Of a stretch of 6,024 bases of DNA, positions 1 through 4,812 are shown piece by piece. This stretch comes from an uncultured Clostridia bacterium (GTDB lineage: Bacteria > Bacillota > Clostridia > Christensenellales > Borkfalkiaceae), in contig CANREU010000101.1 of assembly GCA_947629725.1 (NCBI GenBank), positions 1-6,024 on the forward strand, written 5' to 3'. The position numbers and the translations under genes are program-made. The notes beneath the pieces are model-generated. The model did no database searches. It was not told the origin of the DNA and saw nothing but the letters and a program-made list of their open reading frames with translations. Positions within the stretch are counted from its first letter, which is position 1. Each line of letters opens with the position of its first letter.

Positions 1-142
1 TGCCCGTGTAGCCGTTTTCCACGGCGACGTCGTAGGGAAAGACGGAGGCGGACGGCCCGCGGAAGATCCCGCACCCCGCCAGAACGGCGAGGAGCGTGCA
101 GCATGCGGAGAGTGCAAAAATGGTTTTTCCGATACGTTTCAT
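1..142 (-). CDS. Partial lipoprotein gene (N-terminus only), possible secreted protease or surface protein
   Basis: Only the first 47 codons are present; the gene continues beyond the left edge. The ATG at 142-140 follows a GGAAGAGG-type ribosome binding site (151-158, complement). The product starts with a basic n-region (MKRIGK), a hydrophobic stretch to about residue 21, and the lipobox L21-A22-G23-C24, so it should be exported and lipid-anchored at Cys24. The mature part starts GIFRGPSAS and then reads YDVAVENGYTG. From memory, this resembles the start of the '(Y)xxAVxNGFxGTExEWL' repeat found near the N-terminus of clostridial secreted S1C-type serine proteases and collagen-like surface proteins. 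That assignment is an inference from a dozen residues. The lipoprotein signal is secure; the function is not. It is transcribed divergently from the FNT channel gene. Confidence 0.8.
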   Translation of the reverse strand, partial: MKRIGKTIFALSACCTLLAVLAGCGIFRGPSASVFPYDVAVENGYTG

Positions 143-161
143 AGTTACAACCTCTTCCTTT

Positions 162-190
162 ATTATATCATCCGCGACGAAAAAACACAA
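162..190 (-). promoter_or_regulatory. Probable sigma-A promoter of the partial lipoprotein gene
   Basis: On the minus strand a perfect TATAAT (162-167) lies 17 bp from TTGTGT (185-190), a partial match to TTGACA. The start point would fall near 155-156, leaving a 5' leader of only about 14 nt that cuts into the upstream half of the ribosome binding site; the GAGG core would still be included. The short leader is the main reason for doubt. Confidence 0.5.
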
Positions 191-239
191 CCCTTTGCGC
201 AAAATTCCGCCCGCCCTCCGTAAAAATCCGTTCACGGCT

Positions 240-268
240 TTGACTTTCCCGCAAGGATATGCTATACT
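240..268 (+). promoter_or_regulatory. Sigma-A promoter of the FNT channel gene
   Basis: TTGACT (240-245), a 17-bp spacer and TATACT (263-268) form a near-consensus promoter. Transcription should start around 275, just before the AAAGGAG ribosome binding site at 276-282, giving a very short leader. An in-frame ATG at 259 lies inside this promoter and cannot be the start codon, which supports the ATG at 289. Confidence 0.8.
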
Positions 269-288
269 CATGGGGAAAGGAGAACGGT

Positions 289-1032
289 ATGAAAAAACTC
301 ACGGCGTTCCGCACGCTCGCGGGGCAGACGGCGGAGGGCTTCCTCGCGGGGCTCCTCATCTCCCTCGGCGGGGCGGTGTTTCTCGCCTGCATCCTGCCCG
401 ACCAACCCTACGCAAAATACATAGGCGCGCTGCTCTTCTCGATGGCGCTGCTCGTCATCTGCATGCGCGGCTACGCCCTCTACACGGGCAAAATAGGGCT
501 TATATACGAGGCGCACAAGAAGGAAGATATTTCCCTCCTCCTTCTGTGCCTCTTGGGGAACGTCCTCGCGACGGCGGCGTTCGGGTATCTCATCGGCTGG
601 GTCTTCCCCAACCTCAAGGCGGCCGCCCTCGGCCTCTGTAACGGAAAACTCGAACAGGGGTTCGGGTTCGGGCTGCTGCGGGCGGTGCTGTGCGGGGTCC
701 TCGTGTATCTCTCCGTGGACATCTACCGCAACAACGGGAAGAACGTGCTCGGCATCGTATTCTGCATCCCCGCCTTCATTTTGAGCGGCTACGAGCACTC
801 CATCGCGGACATGTTCTACTTCGCCTGCGCGGGAGTGGCAACTTGGCAGTCCTTCGTCTACATCCTCATGATCCTCATCGGCAACTCCCTCGGCGGGCTG
901 CTCATCCCCACTTTGCGGCTCATCCGGCCCAAAGAAAAGGGACATGGGGTCGAAAAAAAGGCGGACGCGGTCCCCTGCACCGCCGAAAAGACCGCGGAAA
1001 CAGAGGAGACAAAAGAGAACCAAACGCTTTGA
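289..1032 (+). CDS. Formate/nitrite transporter (FNT) family channel
   Basis: A 247-residue integral membrane protein of the FNT family, which forms pentameric aquaporin-like channels for small monovalent anions or their acids (formate, nitrite, hydrosulfide, lactate). Family marks seen here are the N-terminal GLLISLGG helix start (21-28), CMRGYALYTGKIG (58-70, the region of the gating loop), LCNGK (116-120), the hallmark GYEHSIADMFYF (167-178) with the central pore histidine His170, and IGNSLGG (197-203). Six hydrophobic segments are apparent. A charged Lys/Glu-rich cytosolic tail covers about residues 212-247. Length is close to the family norm (about 260-285). The ATG at 289 has AAAGGAG six bases upstream; the in-frame ATG at 259 is rejected because it lies in the promoter. 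The gene has its own promoter and terminator. The substrate cannot be read from sequence: formate is usual in fermenters, but hydrosulfide or nitrite is possible, so no symbol is given. Confidence 0.93.
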   Translation: MKKLTAFRTLAGQTAEGFLAGLLISLGGAVFLACILPDQPYAKYIGALLFSMALLVICMRGYALYTGKIGLIYEAHKKEDISLLLLCLLGNVLATAAFGYLIGWVFPNLKAAALGLCNGKLEQGFGFGLLRAVLCGVLVYLSVDIYRNNGKNVLGIVFCIPAFILSGYEHSIADMFYFACAGVATWQSFVYILMILIGNSLGGLLIPTLRLIRPKEKGHGVEKKADAVPCTAEKTAETEETKENQTL

Positions 1033-1040
1033 AAAGGCAG

Positions 1041-1069
1041 GCCCCGCACGAAGTGTGCGGGGCTTTTTT
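1041..1069 (+). terminator. Intrinsic terminator of the FNT channel gene
   Basis: A perfect 9-bp stem GCCCCGCAC (1041-1049) / GTGCGGGGC (1055-1063) with a 5-nt loop is followed at once by six T (1064-1069). It starts 8 bp after the stop codon. Confidence 0.93.
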
Positions 1070-1086
1070 ACGGGGCTTCCTCCCGA

Positions 1087-1119
1087 AGGGCGAGGGCAAA
1101 CGAAGAAGAGAGGCGCATG
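1087..1119. repeat. 33-bp direct repeat, copy 1
   Basis: These 33 bases are identical to 4766-4798 in the same orientation. The core reads GGGCAAACGAAGAAGAGAGG. In this copy the matching inverted arm that follows copy 2 is absent, so no long hairpin forms. Confidence 0.9.
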
Positions 1120-1205
1120 GCAAAGGCCTACCCTTTTCCAAAGGGGAGGCTCCCCCGCTTGCGGGGGTGGTGGGGATTGTCGGTTCTCATGCCCCATCCC
1201 CATCC

Positions 1206-1246
1206 GTCACGGCAAGCCGTGCCACCCTCCCCTTCCAACGGAAGGG
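1206..1246. repeat. Double-hairpin intergenic repeat, copy 1
   Basis: Two adjacent palindromes: CACGGC/GCCGTG (1208-1213/1216-1221, loop AA) followed by CCCTTCC/GGAAGGG (1230-1236/1240-1246, loop AAC). The same design, with GTCACGGC, GCCGTGCCACC and a C/T-rich second stem, recurs at 4711-4750. Loops and the second stem vary between copies while pairing is kept, as expected for REP-like elements under structural rather than sequence constraint. Confidence 0.8.
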
Positions 1247-1280
1247 TAGGGCTTTCTCTGCGGCAACACGCTTTTCCTCG

Positions 1281-1311
1281 CCCCTCCCCCTCACGCCAGG
1301 GGAGGGCAAGA
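1281..1311. repeat. CCCCTCCCCCT hairpin repeat, copy 1
   Basis: CCCCTCCCCCT, a short ACGC-containing loop, then AGGGGAGGGCAAGA. It pairs as a GC-rich hairpin and matches 4896-4926 at nearly all positions in the same orientation. Confidence 0.8.
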
Positions 1312-1323
1312 ATACAGACCTTG

Positions 1324-1414
1324 CCCCCTCCATAGGAGGGGGTGTCCCGCAGGGACGGGGGTGGGCATGTCCGATCGCCGTCCCACCCCCTACCCCCCCC
1401 TCCATAGGAGGGGG
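1324..1414. repeat. Composite palindrome: two identical 19-bp palindromes around an inner inverted repeat
   Basis: The 19-bp palindrome CCCCCTCCATAGGAGGGGG occurs at 1324-1342 and, identically, at 1396-1414. Between them are a small GTCCC/GGGAC hairpin (1344-1356) and a 9-bp inverted repeat GGGGGTGGG (1357-1365) / CCCACCCCC (1382-1390) with a 16-nt loop. The outer units can pair with themselves or with each other, so the unit could fold into a large cruciform or branched RNA. Confidence 0.85.
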
Positions 1415-1422
1415 CTTTTCTT

Positions 1423-1444
1423 GGCGCCCCCTTGAGGGGGCGCC
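1423..1444. repeat. Perfect 9-bp GC hairpin
   Basis: GGCGCCCCC (1423-1431) / GGGGGCGCC (1436-1444) with the loop TTGA. No T-tract follows on either strand, so it is not a canonical terminator. Confidence 0.75.
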
Positions 1445-1457
1445 CCCGCACCCCTGC

Positions 1458-1484
1458 CCCTCGCCCCCCAAAGGAGGGCGAGGG
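1458..1484 (-). repeat. Strong hairpin downstream of metQ, possible 3'-end structure
   Basis: CCCTCGCCC (1458-1466) pairs with GGGCGAGGG (1476-1484) across a 9-nt loop, about 50 bp beyond the metQ stop. It is the first strong hairpin that the met operon transcript would meet. There is no U-tract, so intrinsic termination is doubtful; it could act as an RNA-stabilising 3' structure or simply be one more repeat unit. Confidence 0.5.
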
Positions 1485-1536
1485 CAAGTTCCACCCCTTC
1501 TCGGCGTCCGCAAAGGAGACAAAGGGGGAAGAGCGC

Positions 1537-2376
1537 TTATACCGTGAACACTGCCTGCACGGCGCCGTTGTAGGTCGCGTTGATGTAGTCGATGACCTTC
1601 TGCGTCTTGAGGGCCGCGAGGAGCACCTTGATCTTTTCGGCGTTTTCGTTCCCCTCCTTCACGGCGATGATATTCGCATAGAGCTGTGCGGCGTCGCCCG
1701 AGGCGTCCTCAAAGGCGAGCGCGTCCGCCGATGTAAGCCCCGCCTGGAGCGCATAGTTGCCGTTGATGACGGCGATCGCGCCGTTTTTCTGCTCCTCGAG
1801 GAGCTGGGCGACCGTCTGCGCTTCCACCGCCTCCACCGTGTTGCCCTTCGCGTCGGCGATGTCCTCGGTGGTAAGGGACTCGGTGAACTCCGTACTGCTC
1901 AACGTGAGGTACCCCTCGTCCTGCAAGAGATAGAGGGCGCGGGCGAGGTTGCTCCCGTCGTTGGGGATGAGGATGGTGCGCCCCGTCTTGGTCCCCTCGT
2001 AGTCCTCCTTCGTCACGTTCTTTCCGTACACGCCGAAGGGCTCGTAGTGGATCTTGCCGACGGAGACGAGGTGGGTGCCGTGCTCGGCGTTGAAGGTGTT
2101 GAGATAGGGGGTGTGCTGGAAGTAGTTGGCGTCGATATCCCCCTCCTCGAGGGCGGTGTTAGGCAGGATGTAGTCGTCGAACACCTCGATCTCGAGCTTA
2201 TAGCCCTGCTTTTTGAGGTCACCCTTGATCTCCTCCAAAATTTCGGCATGGGGAGTTTGGCTTGCGCCGACTTTGATGATGTGGTCTGCGTCGTAGTTCC
2301 CGCCGCAAGCGGAAAATCCGAAGGCGGCGCAGGCGAGAGTTGCGGTCGCAACGAAGGTAGAAAACAGCTTTTTCAT
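1537..2376 (-). CDS. metQ: Methionine ABC transporter substrate-binding lipoprotein MetQ
   Basis: A 279-residue binding protein of the NlpA/MetQ family that captures methionine outside the membrane and delivers it to MetI. The signal peptide has a KK n-region, a hydrophobic core and the lipobox F21-S22-A23-C24, so Cys24 is the lipid anchor; Phe at -3 is less usual than Leu. Family segments follow in order: IKVGASQTPHAEIL (34-47), ALEEGDIDANYFQHTPYL (75-92), KIHYEPFGVY (108-117), LIPNDGSNLARAL (136-148) and AVINGNYALQAGL (202-214, containing conserved ligand-pocket residues). Length is normal and nothing is missing. The ATG at 2376-2374 has AAGGAG eight bases upstream. The metI stop codon TAA overlaps this ribosome binding site, so translation is probably coupled. 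It is the last gene of the operon, and no canonical terminator follows it. D-methionine or related amino acids are also possible ligands in the family. Confidence 0.95.
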   Translation of the reverse strand: MKKLFSTFVATATLACAAFGFSACGGNYDADHIIKVGASQTPHAEILEEIKGDLKKQGYKLEIEVFDDYILPNTALEEGDIDANYFQHTPYLNTFNAEHGTHLVSVGKIHYEPFGVYGKNVTKEDYEGTKTGRTILIPNDGSNLARALYLLQDEGYLTLSSTEFTESLTTEDIADAKGNTVEAVEAQTVAQLLEEQKNGAIAVINGNYALQAGLTSADALAFEDASGDAAQLYANIIAVKEGNENAEKIKVLLAALKTQKVIDYINATYNGAVQAVFTV

Positions 2377-2388
2377 GGTTTTTTCTCC

Positions 2389-3114
2389 TTATTCTTTGAT
2401 TTTTTTGGTTTTTTTGATGTTACGGGAACGGGCGATCCGTTTGTCCAAACGTCTTGCGAGGTACATTCCGACCTCTTGTATGACCTGTACGATGATGACG
2501 ATGAGGGCAACGCACAGCCAGATGACGTCCTGCGCATTGGAGGTGCGCGCCTTCGTAACGGCGATGGAGCCGAGCCCCCCGCCCGCGATGGTGCCTGCCA
2601 TCGCAGAGTAGCCGATGACGGTGACCGTGGAGATGACCGCCCCCACGATGAGCGAGGGCCTCGCCTCGGGGAGGAGCACCTTCCATATGATCTGCAGATT
2701 GCCCGCCCCCATCGAGCGTGCCGCCTCGACGACCCCCTTGTCCACCTCTTTTAGGGAGCTCTCCACCATCCGCGCGATGTAGGGCGCCGCCGCGACGATG
2801 AGCATGAAGGTGATCGCGCGGTTCCCGATGCTCGTGCCGACGATCGCCCGTGAGACGGGGATGAGGGCGACGATGAGGATGATGAAGGGGATACTTCGGA
2901 AGATATTGACGACGGTGCCGACGATCTTGTTGAGCCAGACGACGGGGTGCAGCCCCTCTTTGTCGGTGACGACGAGAAGGATCCCGAGCGGGAGCCCCAA
3001 AAGATAGGCGATCGCCGTCGAGAGGATGGTGATGTACACCGTCTCCCATGTCCCCTTCGCAAAGCCCCAAAAGCCGAGCTGGCGAAAGAGTTTGCTTACG
3101 AGCAGGGCGTCCAT
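2389..3114 (-). CDS. metI: Methionine ABC transporter permease MetI
   Basis: A 241-residue membrane permease of the MetI (BPD transporter) family, acting as a homodimer with MetN. About five hydrophobic helices are visible (near residues 25-50, 60-88, 95-112, 155-178 and 198-220). Family marks are NIFRSIPFIILIVALIPVSRAIVG (70-93), APYIARMVESSLKEVDKGV (110-128), and the EAA coupling loop EAARSMGAGNLQIIWKVLLP (130-149), whose helix docks on the MetN ATPase. The tail (221-241) is strongly basic. It is somewhat longer than E. coli MetI (217), mainly through this tail. The ATG at 3114-3112 directly follows the metN stop TGA (3117-3115, reading TGAATG), and its AAGGAGG ribosome binding site (3123-3129) lies inside the last codons of metN, so the two are almost certainly coupled. 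Confidence 0.95.
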   Translation of the reverse strand: MDALLVSKLFRQLGFWGFAKGTWETVYITILSTAIAYLLGLPLGILLVVTDKEGLHPVVWLNKIVGTVVNIFRSIPFIILIVALIPVSRAIVGTSIGNRAITFMLIVAAAPYIARMVESSLKEVDKGVVEAARSMGAGNLQIIWKVLLPEARPSLIVGAVISTVTVIGYSAMAGTIAGGGLGSIAVTKARTSNAQDVIWLCVALIVIIVQVIQEVGMYLARRLDKRIARSRNIKKTKKIKE

Positions 3115-4128
3115 TCAGATCTCCTCCTTGCATTTGATGTTCAGCTCCTTGAGGTGCCGCTTGACGAGCTCCACCTTTTCCTCCTCTTCGTTCACCGAGA
3201 TCCCGCAGCGGGGGGCGGGCCCCGAGATAACGGGGGTATCCGCCTCTTCGCCGTTGAACACGAGGCGGAGCTTTTTTCCGCCCGAGCTCTTCACCGAGCG
3301 GATGAGCCCCGGGATGATGAGCTCTTTCGCGATCTCCGACTGCGGAAACGCGAACACATCTGCGACTTTTCCGCTCTCCGCGATGCGGCTCCTGTCGATG
3401 ACGGCGACCTCCGAGCAGATGCTCTCCACTACCTTCATCTCATGGGTGATGACGACGATCGTGATGCCGAGCCGCCTGTTGATCTCGCGCAGGAGCTCCA
3501 AGATGGAGGCCGTCGTGTTGGGGTCGAGGGCGCTCGTCGCTTCGTCGCACAAAAGGTACTTCGGGTTCAGGGCGAGGGCGCGGGCGATGGCGACCCGCTG
3601 TTTCTGCCCGCCCGAGAGCCGAGAGGGGTACGCCTTCGCCTTGTCCGAGAGCCCCACAAGCTCTAAAAGTTCGGCGGTCCGTCTCTTCATCTCCCCGCGT
3701 GAATAGCGGACGCGCACCTCCTTCCGCACGGAGACGGTCTCTTTCTTGCCGTCCGTCCCCCTGCGCCTGCATTTTTTCTCCACGACTTTGCGCACTTTGG
3801 CGATCTCAAGCGGAAAGCGCACGTTCGCTTCCACGGTGCGCTGCTCGAGGAGATTGAAACTTTGGAAGATCATGCCGATGTTCTTTCTGATCTCGAGAAG
3901 ACGCCGCCGCTTCACCTTCGTGAGGTCCTCGCCGTCGATGATGACCTGCCCCGCCGTGGGCTTTTCGAGGAGGTTGATGCACCTGACAAGGGTGCTCTTG
4001 CCCGCGCCCGAAAGCCCGATGACGCCGTAGATCGCGCCGTCTTCTATCTTGAGGTCGACCTTTTCGAGGGCGACCACTTCCCCCTCTTTGGAGGCATACA
4101 CTTTTTTCAGACCCCGAAGTTCTATCAT
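3115..4128 (-). CDS. metN: Methionine ABC transporter ATP-binding protein MetN, with unusual insertion and shortened NIL domain
   Basis: The 337-residue ATPase that drives methionine import. All catalytic motifs are intact: Walker A GLSGAGKST (38-46), Q-loop Gln89 in GMIFQSFNLL, signature LSGGQ (171-175), Walker B YLLCDEATSALD with Asp195-Glu196, and the switch His229 in VITHEM. Two departures from the family are seen. About 30 residues (115-144; DNA 3697-3786), 12 of them Lys or Arg, are inserted between PLEIAKVRK and GEMKRRTAELLELVGL, where ordinary MetN runs straight through. The C-terminal NIL domain (from about 286) begins normally (LRLVFNGEEADTPVIS) but passes from GISVN to EEEEKVELVKRHLKELNI, lacking about 24 residues of its middle. 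The ATG at 4128 has AAAGGAG six bases before it; a TTG nine codons upstream lies in the leader terminator U-tract and is rejected. It is the first gene of the operon, behind a leader with terminator. Confidence 0.95.
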   Translation of the reverse strand: MIELRGLKKVYASKEGEVVALEKVDLKIEDGAIYGVIGLSGAGKSTLVRCINLLEKPTAGQVIIDGEDLTKVKRRRLLEIRKNIGMIFQSFNLLEQRTVEANVRFPLEIAKVRKVVEKKCRRRGTDGKKETVSVRKEVRVRYSRGEMKRRTAELLELVGLSDKAKAYPSRLSGGQKQRVAIARALALNPKYLLCDEATSALDPNTTASILELLREINRRLGITIVVITHEMKVVESICSEVAVIDRSRIAESGKVADVFAFPQSEIAKELIIPGLIRSVKSSGGKKLRLVFNGEEADTPVISGPAPRCGISVNEEEEKVELVKRHLKELNIKCKEEI

Positions 4129-4153
4129 GCTCCGCTCCTTTCTTGAAAAGTAC

Positions 4154-4185
4154 AAAAAAACGCCCGGGCAACTTATACCCGGGCG
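4154..4185 (-). terminator. Attenuator terminator in the metNIQ leader
   Basis: On the transcript, CGCCCGGG (4185-4178), a 9-nt loop and CCCGGGCG (4168-4161) form a perfect 8-bp stem, followed by seven U (4160-4154). It ends 25 nt before the metN ATG and begins 27 nt after the stop codon of the leader ORF. As it lies between the promoter and metN, with no room for another promoter, metNIQ expression must involve read-through of it. Confidence 0.9.
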
Positions 4186-4197
4186 AAGCGTGGTTTC

Positions 4198-4247
4198 GGT
4201 TTATCGCTCTTTTTACACGACGATAAACCCGCGCATATCTGCCCGGG
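4198..4247 (-). promoter_or_regulatory. Alternative RNA hairpins upstream of the metN attenuator
   Basis: Two hairpins precede the terminator. Hairpin 1, inside the leader ORF: CCCGGGCA (4247-4240) / TGCGCGGG (4235-4228), loop GATA, seven pairs and one G-G mismatch. Hairpin 2: GGTTTATCG (4229-4221) / CGATAAACC (4206-4198), nine perfect pairs with the leader stop codon in its loop. They share two bases (4228-4229), so they compete. The first arm of hairpin 1 (CCCGGGC) is also fully complementary to the 5' arm of the terminator (GCCCGGG), which could form a 7-bp antiterminator. GGTTTC (4252-4247) can likewise pair with GAAACC (4197-4192). The pairings are seen in sequence; the switching mechanism is inferred. 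Confidence 0.65.
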
Positions 4248-4290
4248 AAACCGTCATTCGCATGGAGTTGTGCGCCGTGAATACGATCAT
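4213..4290 (-). CDS. Short leader peptide upstream of metNIQ, containing Met codons
   Basis: A 25-codon ORF starts with ATG at 4290-4288, nine bases after an AAAGGAG ribosome binding site (4300-4306), about 22 nt downstream of the predicted transcription start. It ends with TAA at 4215-4213. The peptide begins MIVFTAHN and ends GFIVV. Besides the start it has Met at positions 10, 12 and 19, with codons at 4263-4261, 4257-4255 and 4236-4234. Three Met in 24 residues is several-fold above normal use. The ORF overlaps hairpin 1 (codons 15-21), and its stop codon lies in the loop of hairpin 2. This layout matches ribosome-mediated attenuation in which the leader senses charged methionine tRNA. 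I know no described family for the peptide. Translation is strongly suggested by the ribosome binding site but not proven. An upstream extension of the same frame (to 4617) lies before the promoter and is not transcribed with it. Confidence 0.7.
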   Translation of the reverse strand: MIVFTAHNSMRMTVSRADMRGFIVV

Positions 4291-4318
4291 GTGGCCGCAC
4301 TCCTTTCGTTTTTTTCTT

Positions 4319-4347
4319 ATTTTAGCAGGGACTTTTTCCGCTGTCAA
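4319..4347 (-). promoter_or_regulatory. Strong sigma-A promoter of the metNIQ operon, with upstream A-tracts
   Basis: Perfect TTGACA (4347-4342), a 17-bp spacer and TAAAAT (4324-4319) form a near-consensus promoter; the start point should be near 4312. Directly upstream are three A-tracts on this strand (4351-4357, 4362-4368 and 4376-4380), spaced 11 and 13 bp centre to centre. This is close to one helical turn and suits an UP element or intrinsic bend. Confidence 0.9.
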
Positions 4348-4482
4348 GCATTTTTTTGCAATTTTTTTCGGGGAATTTTTACGGCCCCGCCGCGACGGAC
4401 CGTGAACCGGGAGGGCGGATACCCTCTCCCCCTCCAACGAGGGATGGGCGAAAAACTGTAAGTCGGGAGCGCAGAGGGCAGA

Positions 4483-4503
4483 CCCCCTGCCTTCGGCGGG
4501 GGG
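4483..4503. repeat. GC-rich hairpin repeat
   Basis: CCCCCTGCC (4483-4491) pairs with GGCGGGGGG (4495-4503) across the loop TTC, with one G-T pair. It is followed by ACTAAGGGGGGTGG, giving a run similar in style to the G-rich units in the other intergenic region. Confidence 0.7.
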
Positions 4504-4626
4504 ACTAAGGGGGGTGGCGATCGAATATCGAGGGAGAAGGTGAAGAGCACGCCCTTTCTCGGCTTCTCCTTGAGGACGCCGCAGGCGTGCCTTGCGCTGA
4601 AGCTCTTTCGCATTCATGCGGAAGTG

Positions 4627-4708
4627 ATGAGGTGTATGTGATTGGCAATTCCTTGTTTTGTTCTTCGTTTCCTTTTGAATAAGGAAAAAACAGTTTATAA
4701 CACCTCAT
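4627..4708. repeat. AT-rich segment bounded by 9-bp inverted repeats, MITE-like
   Basis: ATGAGGTGT (4627-4635) and its exact complement ACACCTCAT (4700-4708) bound an 82-bp segment clearly richer in A and T than its surroundings. Inside is a central hairpin TTTCCTT/AAGGAAA (4668-4674/4681-4687). No transposase is present. It abuts the double-hairpin repeat at 4711. It could be part of one larger composite repeat rather than a separate mobile element. Confidence 0.5.
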
Positions 4709-4710
4709 TC

Positions 4711-4750
4711 GTCACGGCTGCGCCGTGCCACCTTCCCCTCAAGGGGAAGG
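4711..4750. repeat. Double-hairpin intergenic repeat, copy 2
   Basis: CACGGC/GCCGTG (4713-4718/4722-4727, loop TGC) followed by CCTTCCCC/GGGGAAGG (4731-4738/4743-4750, loop TCAA). It is the counterpart of 1206-1246, with compensating differences in stems and loops. Confidence 0.8.
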
Positions 4751-4765
4751 CAAGGAGCGGAAAAC

Positions 4766-4812
4766 AGGGCGAGGGCAAACGAAGAAGAGAGGCGCATGCC
4801 TCTCTTCTTCGT
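4766..4812. repeat. 33-bp direct repeat copy 2, extended into a 15-bp perfect hairpin
   Basis: Bases 4766-4798 are identical to 1087-1119. Here the repeat continues so that ACGAAGAAGAGAGGC (4779-4793) is followed, after the loop GCAT, by its exact complement at 4798-4812. This 15-bp perfect stem is the longest uninterrupted hairpin in the window. No T-tract follows on either strand. Confidence 0.9.

Larger units (their letters stand above)
1070..1536. other. Repeat-packed GC-rich intergenic region between the FNT and metQ genes
   Basis: No convincing gene lies here: long frames through it are low-complexity Pro/Arg/Gly translations without ribosome binding sites. It is an almost continuous chain of palindromes. 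Besides the repeats listed separately, there are stems at 1131-1136/1140-1145 (CCCTTT/AAAGGG) and 1152-1158/1161-1167 (CCCCCGC/GCGGGGG). Both flanking genes end towards this region (convergent), so the repeats sit in the shared 3' space. Confidence 0.8.

Noticed and set aside
1070..1536. CRISPR array
   Set aside because: Repeats are palindromes of differing sequence and spacing, without regular identical repeats and unique equal-length spacers, and no cas gene is present.
1432..2754. 440-residue plus-strand ORF
   Set aside because: It is antisense to metQ and metI, has no ribosome binding site, and its Val/Gly/Asp/Glu-rich translation is typical of the complement of GC-rich coding DNA.
4129..4155. 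MetN start at a TTG nine codons upstream
   Set aside because: It lies in the U-tract of the leader terminator, has no ribosome binding site, and would add nine residues before the normal family N-terminus; the ATG at 4128 has an ideal AAAGGAG.
4129..4320. A T-box or SAM riboswitch in the metN leader
   Set aside because: No T-box sequence of the AGGGTGGNACCGCG type and no SAM-I core elements were found, and the leader is too short for a T-box. A small ORF with a ribosome binding site explains it better.
4213..4617. 134-residue minus-strand ORF containing the leader peptide frame
   Set aside because: Most of it lies upstream of the promoter and across repeats; only the last 25 codons, with their own ribosome binding site, are on the met transcript.
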